This document shows, piece by piece, positions 16,430 to 24,538 of a stretch of DNA of 64,000 nt. The stretch's first letter is position 1. The number at the start of each line of letters is the position of its first letter. The notes under the pieces were generated by a model. It did not search any database. It was not told the origin of the DNA and was given only the letters and a program-made list of their open reading frames with translations. This stretch comes from CAYWMY01 sp046352935. Lineage in GTDB: Bacteria > Pseudomonadota > Gammaproteobacteria > Steroidobacterales > Steroidobacteraceae. The stretch is from assembly GCA_046352935.1 (NCBI GenBank), contig JAXMGR010000012.1:62001-126000 (forward strand), written 5' to 3'. The translations under genes were made by a program, and so were the position numbers.

Positions 16430-19400
16430 TCACCGCAGGCGCAGGAGGTCGGGATCGACACCCATCGCCGCCGTGTTGATGGTGAGCGTTCGCTCGGTCG
16501 CGAAGCGCATTAGATAGTGCGGGCCGCCGGCCTTTGGCCCGGTTCCCGACAGGCCGGTACCGCCGAAGGGCTGCACGCCCACGACGGCGCCGATCATGCT
16601 GCGGTTGACGTAGGTATTGCCCACGACAGTTCCGCGGTAGGCGCGTCGCCAGGTTGCTTCCAGCCGGCTCTGCACGCCCAGCGTGAGTCCGTAACCGCTA
16701 CCCCGCACCGCAGCGAGCAACGCGTCCAGATCCTGCGCGCGATACCGCACGACGTGCAGGATCGGGCCGAAGGGCTCGTGGTCCAGCCGCCCGACGCGAT
16801 CGACTTCGACGAGGTGCGGCGCGAAGAAGGATCCGTGGGCGTGACGCGCGTCCAGGGTGCAGACCTTGCGAATCGTCGCGTGTGCCCGCAGGCGGTCGAG
16901 ATGCGCCTCGAGCGATGCGACGGCCTCCGGCGAGATGACCGGTCCGATGTCGGTCGACGGATCGGCGGGGTCGCCGATGACGAGCTCGTCCATGGCGCCA
17001 GCCAGCAGGTCAATGACGCGTTCCGCGTTCTCCTCCTGCAGACACAGCACGCGCAGGGACGAGCAGCGCTGCCCGGCGCTGCCGAAGGCCGACAGCAGCG
17101 CGTCGTCGACCACCTGCTCGGGCAGCGCGGTCGAATCGACGATCATCGCGTTGATTCCACCCGTCTCCGCAATCAGGGGCAGGATCGGACCGTCCCGGGC
17201 TGCGAGCCGGCGGTTGAGCCACAGGCCGGTCGACGTGGAACCCGTGAACGCGACGCCGGCGAGGGCGGGGTGGGCGAGGGCGACGTCACCGAATGAGCGC
17301 CCGCGCGCCGGCAGACAGGCGAGCGCCTCCCGCGGTACGCCGGCGACGTGCAGGAGCGCGACTGCCTCGCACGCCACGAGCGGCGTTGACTCGGCGGGCT
17401 TGGCGAGCACGGTGTTGCCGGCAGCCAGCGCCGCCGTGACCTGGCCCGTGAAGATCGCCAGCGGGAAATTCCATGGGCTGATACAGATCCATACGCCGCG
17501 TCCTGTGAGTTCGAGCTGATTGGTCTCGCCGGACGGTCCCGTGAGAAACGGGGGAGTCACGAACAGCCGGCGTGCCTCGGCCGCGTAGTACCGGCAGAGG
17601 TCCGCCGTCTCGCGGATCTCGGCGCTGGCGTCGGCCAGCGTCTTGCCGGCTTCGCGTACGAGCAGCGTCAGCAGGCGGTCGCGCGAGGCCTCGATTGCAT
17701 CGGCGGCGCGATCGAGGATCCGTGCCCGTTCCTCCGCGGACCTGGCGTTCCAGTCGGGCCAGGCGGCCGCCGCGAGCGCGAAGGCTTGATCGATGTCGTG
17801 GGTCGTGGCCTCCGCGATCTCGCCGACCTGCTTGCGCCGATCCGCGGGGTTCAGGACACGCAGGGTGCCGGCGGGCGAGGTCCGGTGCGGAGCGTCCGGA
17901 TCGGTGCCGCCGGTGATGCCGATTTCCAGCTTCACGCCGGCGCGCAGCGCCTCCAGCTCGCGCACCACGCCCAGGTCGGTGCCGCGGGAGTTGCGCCGCA
18001 CGGGCTGGTAGAGATCGACCGGCAGGGGAATGTCCGGGTGCCGTGCGGACGGCAGCACCTCGAGTTCGGCGAGCGGATCTCTCACGACCTCCTCGATGGG
18101 TACGGCCTCGTCGAGGAATCGATTGATGAATGAGGTATTGGCGCCGTTCTCGAGCAGCCGGCGTACGAGGTACGCGAGCAGCTCTTCGTGGCGGCCGACC
18201 GGAGCGTAGACGCGTACCGGCGGAGCTTCGGGGATCTGGCGGCGCATCTCGTCGTACAGCAGCACGCCCATGCCGTGCAGGCGCTGGAACTCGAGCCGCC
18301 GCGCGGGACCGGCCAGCGCCAGCACGGCGCCGATCGTGTGTGCGTTGTGGGTGGCGAACTGCGGATGGATCGCCGCGCCCGCGGCGAGCAGTCGCCTTGC
18401 GCAGGCCAGATACGAAACATCCGTGACGACCTTGCGCGTGAACACCGGATAGCCCGCAAGGCCGCGCTCCTGCGCGCGCTTGATCTCCGTGTCCCAGTAG
18501 GCGCCTTTGACGAGACGCACGCTGATGCTGCGTCGGGTCGCGTGTGCGAGTTCGACGGCCCAGTCGATCACGGCCACCGCACGCCGGCCGTAGGCCTGCA
18601 CGGCGAAGCCGAGGCCGGGCCAGCTCGCGGTCGAGGCGTCCTGTGCGAGGGCCGTGATCACCTCCAGCGAGATCTCGAGCCGGTCGGCTTCCTCGGCATC
18701 GATCGTGAGCGCCAGATCGTGTGCCGCGGCGAGGCGCGCGAGCTCGAGGGCCCTGGGCACGAGCCGCGCTCGCACGCGCGCCCGCTGACAGAGCGAGTAG
18801 CGCGGCTCGATCGCCGAGAGCTTGATGGACACCGACGATGCCGCGTGGATGTCCTTCGAACCGGATGGCGCCGGGAACTCACGTGCGATGGCCTGGATGG
18901 CTGCGGCGTACGCCTCGAAGTGGCGGCGAGCCTGGGCATCGGAACGCGCTCCCTCGCCGAGTACGTCGAAGGAACAGAGGCGCAGAGCCGATTCGCTCCG
19001 GCAACGCGCCAGCGCCTCGTCCATGTCGCGGCCGACGACGAATTCACTGCCGATCACCTGCATCGCGCGTCGCAGGGCCTGTCGCACGAACGGTTCGCCG
19101 AGGCGGCGCACGACACCGCGCAGCCACCCGGTGGCATCGCGTTCGATCGCGGCGGGCAGTGCAACGAGGCTGCCGGTGAGCATCAGCGCCCGGGTCGACG
19201 CATTGACGAAGATGGAGTCGGACGCTCCGGAGTGATCGGCCCAGTGGCCGGCGGCGAGCCTTTCAGCGATCAGCCGATCCGCCGTCGCGTCGTCGGGTAC
19301 CCGCAGCAGGGCTTCCGCGACGCACAGCAGCGCGACGCCCTCGGCGTTCCCGAGGTCGTATTCCTGCAGGAACGCATCGAGGCGCGGGCGCTCCTGGGAC

Positions 19401-19564
19401 CGCGCCCGCGCACCGACGACCAGCGCACGGCTCCGCGCGAGCGCCAGCAGCCGCTGCGCGGGATCGAGCGGCGCGCCGAGACCCGCGACGAGGCGGTCCT
19501 CGTCCTCATAGAGGGCGCTGCTGATCGACGCCCTCAGGGTTTCGAGCGGCGAGGATGCGGACAT
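16430..19564 (-). CDS. putA: Bifunctional proline dehydrogenase / L-glutamate gamma-semialdehyde dehydrogenase
   Basis: 1044-aa PutA converting proline to glutamate. The N-terminal FAD-dependent proline dehydrogenase barrel spans about 80-480 (SVSIKLSAIEPRY, LTIDAEEADRLEIS, RLVKGAYWDTEIKRAQ). The C-terminal aldehyde dehydrogenase spans about 520-1030, with the catalytic Glu in IAETGGINAM and Cys in FGSAGQRCSSLRV. There is no N-terminal ribbon-helix-helix domain, so it is a non-DNA-binding PutA. GAGGG precedes the ATG at 19564; another in-frame ATG lies 6 codons upstream. It lies 147 nt downstream of etfA on the same strand. Confidence 0.95.
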   Translation of the reverse strand: MSASSPLETLRASISSALYEDEDRLVAGLGAPLDPAQRLLALARSRALVVGARARSQERPRLDAFLQEYDLGNAEGVALLCVAEALLRVPDDATADRLIAERLAAGHWADHSGASDSIFVNASTRALMLTGSLVALPAAIERDATGWLRGVVRRLGEPFVRQALRRAMQVIGSEFVVGRDMDEALARCRSESALRLCSFDVLGEGARSDAQARRHFEAYAAAIQAIAREFPAPSGSKDIHAASSVSIKLSAIEPRYSLCQRARVRARLVPRALELARLAAAHDLALTIDAEEADRLEISLEVITALAQDASTASWPGLGFAVQAYGRRAVAVIDWAVELAHATRRSISVRLVKGAYWDTEIKRAQERGLAGYPVFTRKVVTDVSYLACARRLLAAGAAIHPQFATHNAHTIGAVLALAGPARRLEFQRLHGMGVLLYDEMRRQIPEAPPVRVYAPVGRHEELLAYLVRRLLENGANTSFINRFLDEAVPIEEVVRDPLAELEVLPSARHPDIPLPVDLYQPVRRNSRGTDLGVVRELEALRAGVKLEIGITGGTDPDAPHRTSPAGTLRVLNPADRRKQVGEIAEATTHDIDQAFALAAAAWPDWNARSAEERARILDRAADAIEASRDRLLTLLVREAGKTLADASAEIRETADLCRYYAAEARRLFVTPPFLTGPSGETNQLELTGRGVWICISPWNFPLAIFTGQVTAALAAGNTVLAKPAESTPLVACEAVALLHVAGVPREALACLPARGRSFGDVALAHPALAGVAFTGSTSTGLWLNRRLAARDGPILPLIAETGGINAMIVDSTALPEQVVDDALLSAFGSAGQRCSSLRVLCLQEENAERVIDLLAGAMDELVIGDPADPSTDIGPVISPEAVASLEAHLDRLRAHATIRKVCTLDARHAHGSFFAPHLVEVDRVGRLDHEPFGPILHVVRYRAQDLDALLAAVRGSGYGLTLGVQSRLEATWRRAYRGTVVGNTYVNRSMIGAVVGVQPFGGTGLSGTGPKAGGPHYLMRFATERTLTINTAAMGVDPDLLRLR

Positions 19565-19711
19565 GCATCGCCCTCGGCGCATGGCGCGACACCGCTACAT
19601 TAGCGATGCACCACCGTCGATGCCACCGGATCCGCATTCGCCGCAGACCGCGGCGACCGACGGGGCCGGAGCAGGGGAGAGGTCCCCGCTCCGGGCGCCG
19701 ATGATGTCCGG

Positions 19712-20651
19712 TCAGGAGCCGAGTGCTTTCCTGAGTTCGGGGATGACGGCGAACAGGTCGGCGACGAGCCCGAGGTCGGCGACCTCGAAGATCGGCGCCT
19801 CGGGGTCCTTGTTCACCGCCACGATGGTGCGCGCGTCCTTGATCCCGGTGAGGTGCTGGATCGCCCCCGAGATGCCGAACGCGAAGTACACTTCCGGCGC
19901 GATGATCTTGCCCGTCTGCCCCACCTGCAGGTCCGACGGCGCATAGCCCGCGCATCCACCGCCGCGCGAGGCGCCCACCGCAGCGCCCAGCTGGTCGGCG
20001 AGCCCGTACAGCAGCTGGAAGTTCTCCCGCGCTGCCGCCGAACGCCCGGCCCCCGGACACCACCTTCGCCACCGACTGCAGGTCTGGCCAGTCGCTCGCC
20101 GCGCTCTTCTGCTCCACGAAGCGCGTGTGCCCGGCAGCTCCACGTTCAGGTTCACCGTCTCGATGGGCGCCGGCCCTCCGGACCACCGCCTGGAAGCTCG
20201 CAATCCGCACCGTCGCCACCACCGGACTCGCCACCGCCTCCACCGTCACGATCGCATTGCCCGCATACGTCGGCCGCTGGAACGTCTGCTCCCCAGCACC
20301 GCCTGCAGGTCGCTGATCTGGTCCACGCCCAGCAGCGCCTGCACCCGCGGCAGCAGGTCGCCACCATACGTCGTCGACGGCGCCAGCACGTGCGTGTAGC
20401 CCGGCGCCAGCGCCGCCACCTGCGGCGCCTGCACCGCCGCCAGCGCATGACCGTTCCCCGCGCATGCTCCAGAAGCAGCACCTTCGCCACCCCGGCCAGC
20501 CCCGCCGCCTGCGCCGCCACCTCGGCGCCGCCACTCGCCAGCACCGCCACCGTCACCTCGGCGCCCGGAATCTGACCCGCACAGCTCACGCCTTCGCCGT
20601 CGCCGCGTTCAGCTTCCCCGCCGCGTGCTCCGCAATCACCGACCTGCTCAT
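19712..20651 (-). pseudogene. etfA: Electron transfer flavoprotein alpha subunit, multiply frame-broken
   Basis: The protein is recognisable end to end but spread over all three minus-strand frames. It starts MSRSVIAEHAAGKLNAATAKA, hits a stop near 20587, then resumes in other frames as GYTHVLAPSTTYGGDLLPRV and QRPTYAGNAIVTVEA. It continues as APIETVNLNVELP and DLQSVAKVVSGGRAFG, and ends with the intact FAD-site segment (LQVGQTGKIIAPEVYFA, GISGAIQHLTGIKDA). Breaks fall near 20025, 20130, 20180, 20292, 20458 and 20588, plus a compensated pair near 19950. Little amino-acid decay is visible between breaks, which points to indel errors rather than an old pseudogene. Confidence 0.85.
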
Positions 20652-21399
20652 GCCACCAGCCCCTTCTGCTTCAGCGCCGCCACCAGCTTAACCCACGTCC
20701 TTCACCACAATCACGACCGCGCCACCGGCGGCTCCGTCTTCAGCACCTTCAAGCCCGTCCCCAGCCGCCACACCCAGCGACCCCAGCTCCAGCACCTCCA
20801 ACGGCTTCTTCTTCGCCGCTTCATGATGTCCGGCAGCTTCACGTACCTCGGCTCGTTCAAGCGCAGATCCGCGCTCACCACCGCCGGCAGATCCACCTCC
20901 AGCACCTCGAGCCGCATCCACCTCGCGCGTCACCCGCGCCACCTCACCCACAATCTCCACCTTCGATGCAAACGTCGCCTGCCCCCGGCCCCACAGCGCC
21001 GCCAGCATCTGCCCCGTCTGCCACCCAGTCGTCATCGATCGCCTGCTTGCCCACGATCACCAGCCGCGGCTGCTCCCGCTCCGCCAGCTTCAAAAACACC
21101 CGCGCCGCCGTCAGCGGACTCACCGCCGCGTCCGCCTTCACCAGCACCGCACGGTCCGCTCCCATCGCCAGGCCCGTCCGCAACTGCTGCTGCGCATCCT
21201 CCACCCCGATGCTCACCACCACCACCTCGTCCGCCTCGCCGCGCTCCTTCAGCCGCAGCGCCTCCTCCAGCGCAATCTCGTCAAACGGGTTCACTCCCAT
21301 CTTCACCCCGTCCAGCACCACCCCGCTCCCGTCAGGCTTCACCCGCACTCGAACGTTGTAGTCCACCACCCGCTTCAGTCCCACCAGAATCTTTCGCAT
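20648..21399 (-). pseudogene. etfB: Electron transfer flavoprotein beta subunit, multiply frame-broken
   Basis: The first ~120 residues are intact (MRKILVGLKRVVDYNVRV, FDEIALEEALRLKERG, VGKQAIDDD). The frame is then lost near 21032 and further breaks occur near 20917, 20818, 20750, 20725 and 20690. The rest is still readable across frames: GQMLAALWGRGQATFASKV, LEVLEVDLPAVVSADLRL, NEPRYVKLPDIMK, KKPLEVLELGSLGV, LVAALKQKGLVA. The last codons overlap the etfA start (ATGA), as in intact etfBA operons. Ribosome-binding site and promoter are good. Valine, alanine and leucine are almost always GTG, GCG and CTG, unlike neighbours. Confidence 0.85.
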
Positions 21400-21434
21400 G
21401 AGAAGGCTCCGCACCGCGTGTTTCTGCCGCGGGC

Positions 21435-21463
21435 AAACTAAGCAATCAGGTCAGGGGTGTCAA
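21435..21463 (-). promoter_or_regulatory. Strong sigma70 promoter of etfBA
   Basis: On the minus strand a perfect TTGACA (21458-21463) and TAGTTT (21435-21440) are separated by exactly 17 bp, about 36 nt before the etfB ATG. GGAG stands 8 nt before that start. A good promoter in front of a frame-broken gene argues that the gene is meant to be expressed. Confidence 0.6.
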
Positions 21464-21626
21464 ACGAGCCGGGGGCGGGAATCTGCTGCGGCGTGATCGT
21501 CAAAGGGTGTCTCACGCGCGCTCGCGGACGGAACGGGCACGACCCGGAGTTGGACGGGGCGCGGTCACAGGCCGGTTCGATGCTCGCTGGATTGAATCCA
21601 GTCTTGCAGTGCAGGAACGATTTCCG

Positions 21627-21655
21627 TTGCGCCTGTCAAGAGAAGCCTTTACTTT
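21627..21655 (+). promoter_or_regulatory. Weak candidate promoter of orphan small transcript
   Basis: TTGCGC (21627-21632) and TACTTT (21650-21655) have an ideal 17-bp spacer but only three of six matches each. A start near 21662 would give a ~135-nt RNA ending at the strong terminator at 21769-21797. Confidence 0.25.
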
Positions 21656-21661
21656 CCGCCT

Positions 21662-21797
21662 CCAGTGAAGGGGAAGGTACCGACCCCGTGCGAGACCAAG
21701 AACGAGAAAACGGGGTTGCGAGGGGAGCATCCCGCCGAGGCTGAAAGGTCCGCAGGATGTCTGGCGAGAGCGGCTTCACGCGAAGCCGCTTTTTTTT
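21662..21797 (+). ncRNA. Candidate structured small RNA or leader, unassigned family
   Basis: No plus-strand protein gene precedes the strong terminator at 21769-21797, so something shorter must be transcribed into it. The stretch contains complementary CCCCGT/ACGGGG arms (about 21684 and 21710), a GGGGAGC...GAGGCTGAAAGGTCCGC segment and purine-rich linkers, as in structured RNAs. I compared it from memory with glycine, TPP, SAM, cobalamin, manganese, SRP and 6S RNA motifs and could not fit any. It may be an independent sRNA, since a separate -10 for the ABC operon lies downstream. The boundaries are inferred. Confidence 0.4.
21769..21797 (+). terminator. Strong intrinsic terminator with no upstream gene
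   Basis: A perfect 9-bp stem (AGCGGCTTC with GAAGCCGCT) closes on ACGC and is followed by eight T residues, the best-formed terminator in the window. It lies in the divergent region between etfB (minus) and the ABC transporter (plus), ~170 nt before the first permease gene. Confidence 0.85.
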
Positions 21798-21813
21798 CGC
21801 CCGGATTCCTGAT

Positions 21814-21827
21814 CCCGCGTACGCGGG
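21814..21827. repeat. Short palindrome CCCGCGTACGCGGG
   Basis: A perfect 14-nt palindrome lies in the intergenic region upstream of the ABC operon, 17 nt after the orphan terminator. Similar palindromes occur as units of dispersed intergenic repeats in several high-GC proteobacteria. I see only this copy in the window, so it could equally be an operator. Confidence 0.4.
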
Positions 21828-21850
21828 AGCGCAGGGGGAGCGTTGCTCCT

Positions 21851-21856
21851 TATACT
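21851..21856 (+). promoter_or_regulatory. Probable -10 element of the peptide ABC operon
   Basis: TATACT matches the -10 consensus at five of six positions, ~110 nt before the permease start. No recognisable -35 is found 15-19 bp upstream, so an activator may be needed. It lies downstream of the orphan terminator. Confidence 0.4.
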
Positions 21857-21966
21857 CGCGCCGCATCGATCGCATGCGGAATACACGTGATGAACGACCT
21901 CGCGGGTGAGGCAGTCGTGCGGGAGGGATCGAAGATCGATCGAGCCGTGCGGCCGGATCTCCCCAC

Positions 21967-22899
21967 ATGCTGAATGCCTGCCTGCGACGCCTGTTCGCCG
22001 CAGTGCCGCTGCTCGCGATCATCGTGACGCTGTCGTTCTTCCTGATGCGGCTCGCGCCCGGCGGACCATTCGATGACGAGCAGCCCGTGCCGCCGGAGAT
22101 CCGCCGCAATCTCGATGCAGCGTACGGATTCGATCAGCCCCTGCACGTCCAGTACTTTCAGTATGTCGCGGGACTCCTGCGTGGAGACTTCGGGCCGTCG
22201 CTCAAGCTGAAGGACTTCCCGGTCTCGGAACTCATCGCGGCCGGTCTGCCCGTCAGCCTGCAGCTCGGCGCCTGCGCCCTCGCTGTCGCAGTCCTGTGGG
22301 GCGTGCCGCTCGGCATCGCGGCTGCACTTCGACATGGCCGGTGGCTGGATCGGCTGGTGCGCGTGTTCACGGCACTCGCGATCGCGCTGCCCGCATTCGT
22401 CGTCGGCCCCCTGCTGGCTCTGTGGCTCGGTGTGCGCCACGACTGGCTGCCGATATCCGGCTGGGAGCCCGGCGACTGGCGCGACATGCCCCTGCCTGTG
22501 GTGACCCTCGCACTACCGGTCACCGCGTGGCTCGCGAGGCTCATGCGCGGCAGCCTGCTCGAGGTGCTGGATGCACCGTGGATCCGGGCGGCGCATGCCC
22601 GGGGACTCGATCCCGGATCGATCCTGCTGCGGCATGCGCTGCGTCCGGCGCTCGTGCCGGTCCTGAGCTATCTGGGTCCCGCTGCCGCCGCCGTGCTGAC
22701 CGGCTCACTCGTCGTCGAGTCGATCTACGGTGTGCCTGGCATGGGCCGGTTCCTGGTTCAGGGTGCCCTCAACCGCGACTACACGCTCGTGCTCGGCATG
22801 GTGATCGTCTATGCCGTCGTGATGATCGTGCTCAGCCTGCTGGTGGATCTCGCCTACCTGTGGCTCGATCCCCGCCAGCGGACGGAGTCCGGCGCGTGA
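21967..22899 (+). CDS. ABC transporter permease, OppB/DppB family
   Basis: 310-aa inner-membrane permease with the usual N-terminal membrane segment (LLAIIVTLSFFLMRLAPGGPF) and about five further helices. The coupling-helix region ARGLDPGSILLRHALRPALVPVLSYLG (about 212-238) contacts the ATPases, and VVESIYGVPGMGRFL is characteristic of OppB/DppB/NikB. It pairs with the next gene to import peptides, nickel chelates or similar solutes. Its stop overlaps the next GTG (GTGA). No substrate-binding protein gene is nearby. Confidence 0.92.
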   Translation: MLNACLRRLFAAVPLLAIIVTLSFFLMRLAPGGPFDDEQPVPPEIRRNLDAAYGFDQPLHVQYFQYVAGLLRGDFGPSLKLKDFPVSELIAAGLPVSLQLGACALAVAVLWGVPLGIAAALRHGRWLDRLVRVFTALAIALPAFVVGPLLALWLGVRHDWLPISGWEPGDWRDMPLPVVTLALPVTAWLARLMRGSLLEVLDAPWIRAAHARGLDPGSILLRHALRPALVPVLSYLGPAAAAVLTGSLVVESIYGVPGMGRFLVQGALNRDYTLVLGMVIVYAVVMIVLSLLVDLAYLWLDPRQRTESGA

Positions 22900-23750
22900 C
22901 CGGCGCGAGCGGACCCTGGCACGATGCGTTCGCGCGCTTCATCCGTCGGCGCGACGCCGTCGCCGGCATGGTGCTGCTGGCCGCGGTGACCGCCATGGCT
23001 GTCCTCGGACCCGTGATGAGTTCCTACGCGGCCGATGTGCTCGACTGGGACCACATGGGCGTCGCGCCTCATGCGGCGAGCGGGCACTGGTTCGGGACCG
23101 ATCGCCTCGGGCGTGATCTGTTCGTGCGCACGTTCGCCGGTACGCGCGTGTCGCTCGCGATCGGCCTGCTGGCGACCGGCGTGAGCCTCGTCATCGGTGT
23201 GACGTACGGTGCCGTCGCCGGCTATGCGGGCGGTCGCGCGGAGGAGTGGATGATGCGGGCCGTCGACGCGCTGTACGCGTTGCCCTATGTGTTCTTCGTC
23301 ATCGTCGCGAACGTGGTGTTCGACCGTGATCCCGTGCTGGTCTTCCTGTCGGTGGGTGCGATCGGGTGGCTGACCATGGCACGCGTCGTGCGCGGCGAGG
23401 TGCGCCGCCTCGGGCACAGCACCTACGTCGAGGCGGCCCGCGTCGCCGGAGCGACGCCGCTCCGCATCCTCGCGCGGCACGTCCTGCCCAATCTCGCCGG
23501 GACCGTGGTCATCTACGCGACGCTCGCAGTACCGCAGATGATCCTGATCGAGAGCTTCCTCAGCTTCCTCGGCATCGGCGTGCAGGAGCCGCTCGCGAGC
23601 CTCGGCAACCTCGTGGCCGGCGGCGCGGCCGACATGGACACGACCCCCTGGATGCTGCTGTTCCCGGCCGGGGTGCTGGTCGTGCTGGTACTGAGCCTCA
23701 ATATGGTCGGCGACGCGCTGCGCGATGCGCTCGATCCGCGGATGAGCTGA
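22896..23750 (+). CDS. ABC transporter permease, OppC/DppC family
   Basis: 284-aa second permease. The N-terminal DAFARFIRRRDAVAGMVLLA is the OppC-N type, followed by HWFGTDRLGRDLFVR, a hallmark of the family. The coupling loop EAARVAGATPLRILARHVLPN and ESFLSFLGIGVQEPLASLGNL are both typical. A GTG start overlapping the upstream stop is chosen. The last codon overlaps the ATG of the following ATPase gene (TGATG). Confidence 0.92.
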   Translation: MTGASGPWHDAFARFIRRRDAVAGMVLLAAVTAMAVLGPVMSSYAADVLDWDHMGVAPHAASGHWFGTDRLGRDLFVRTFAGTRVSLAIGLLATGVSLVIGVTYGAVAGYAGGRAEEWMMRAVDALYALPYVFFVIVANVVFDRDPVLVFLSVGAIGWLTMARVVRGEVRRLGHSTYVEAARVAGATPLRILARHVLPNLAGTVVIYATLAVPQMILIESFLSFLGIGVQEPLASLGNLVAGGAADMDTTPWMLLFPAGVLVVLVLSLNMVGDALRDALDPRMS

Positions 23751-24538
23751 TGTCGCTCCTGCTCGTCGAGGGTCTCGGCGTGCTCTTTCCCGGGCGGCTG
23801 GCGCCGCAGGCCGCTGTCGCGGACGTTTCGTTCTCGCTCGATCGCGGCGAATGCCTCGCGTTCGTCGGCGAATCCGGCTCGGGCAAGAGCCAGATCTGCC
23901 TCGCCACCGCCGGCCTGACGTTGCGTGCCGCCACGGTCCGTGGAACGATCCGGTATTCGGGACACGATCTGCTGCGATTGCCACCGGTCGAGCTCCGCCG
24001 GCTGCGCGGCCGGCGCATCGGCTTCGTGTTCCAGGACCCGGCATCGGCGCTGACGCCGCACCTCACCATCGGTGAACAGCTCACGGAGATCCGTCGCACC
24101 CATCACGGCGGTGACGCGGCGCAATTGCGCGACCGTGCCTGCGCTGCGCTGGAACAGGTTCGCATCGCCGATCCGCTGCGGCGTCTCGCGGCCTATCCAC
24201 ACGAGCTTTCCGGCGGGATGCGCCAGCGTGTGGCGCTGGCTGCCGCCCTCGTCGCGGAGCCGGAGATCCTCATCGCCGACGAGCCGACCACCGCGCTCGA
24301 CGTCACGGTGCAGGCGGAGGTCGTCGCGCTGCTGCGCGAGCGGGTCTCGGCGGGGCTCGCGCTGCTGCTCGTGACCCACGACTTCGGAGTCGTGGCCGGT
24401 CTGGCGGACCGTGTCGTCGTGATGCGCGCGGGCCGCGTGATGGAGCAGGGCGCCGTGCGGGCGCTGCTCGCGTCGCCGCGGCACGAATACACCCGCGGTC
24501 TGCTCGCCGCGGTGCCCGTGCTCGAGGACACCGGATGA
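23750..24538 (+). CDS. ABC transporter ATP-binding protein, OppD/NikD-like (short form)
   Basis: 262-aa ATPase with Walker A GESGSGKSQ, Q-loop FVFQDPASALTP, signature LSGGMRQRV and Walker B ILIADEPTTALD followed by the H-loop THDFG. It lacks the ~60-residue C-terminal oligopeptide/HPY extension of classical OppD (usually ~320 aa), so it is nearer NikD in size. It powers import together with the next ATPase. Start and stop overlap both neighbours. Confidence 0.92.
   Translation: MSLLLVEGLGVLFPGRLAPQAAVADVSFSLDRGECLAFVGESGSGKSQICLATAGLTLRAATVRGTIRYSGHDLLRLPPVELRRLRGRRIGFVFQDPASALTPHLTIGEQLTEIRRTHHGGDAAQLRDRACAALEQVRIADPLRRLAAYPHELSGGMRQRVALAAALVAEPEILIADEPTTALDVTVQAEVVALLRERVSAGLALLLVTHDFGVVAGLADRVVVMRAGRVMEQGAVRALLASPRHEYTRGLLAAVPVLEDTG

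Noticed and set aside
20625..21401. A 258-residue plus-strand frame opposite etfB
   Set aside because: Pro/Ser/Arg-rich antisense of the frame-broken etfB. The etfB protein is recognisable on the other strand.
21457..21744. A 95-residue plus-strand frame in the etfB-ABC intergenic region
   Set aside because: No ribosome-binding site, no motif, composition like non-coding DNA, and it runs into the candidate structured RNA.
21700..21797. Glycine or TPP riboswitch
   Set aside because: Fragments such as CCGCCGAGG, CTGAAA and GGCGAGAG recall parts of these aptamers, but the order and the essential core motifs are missing.
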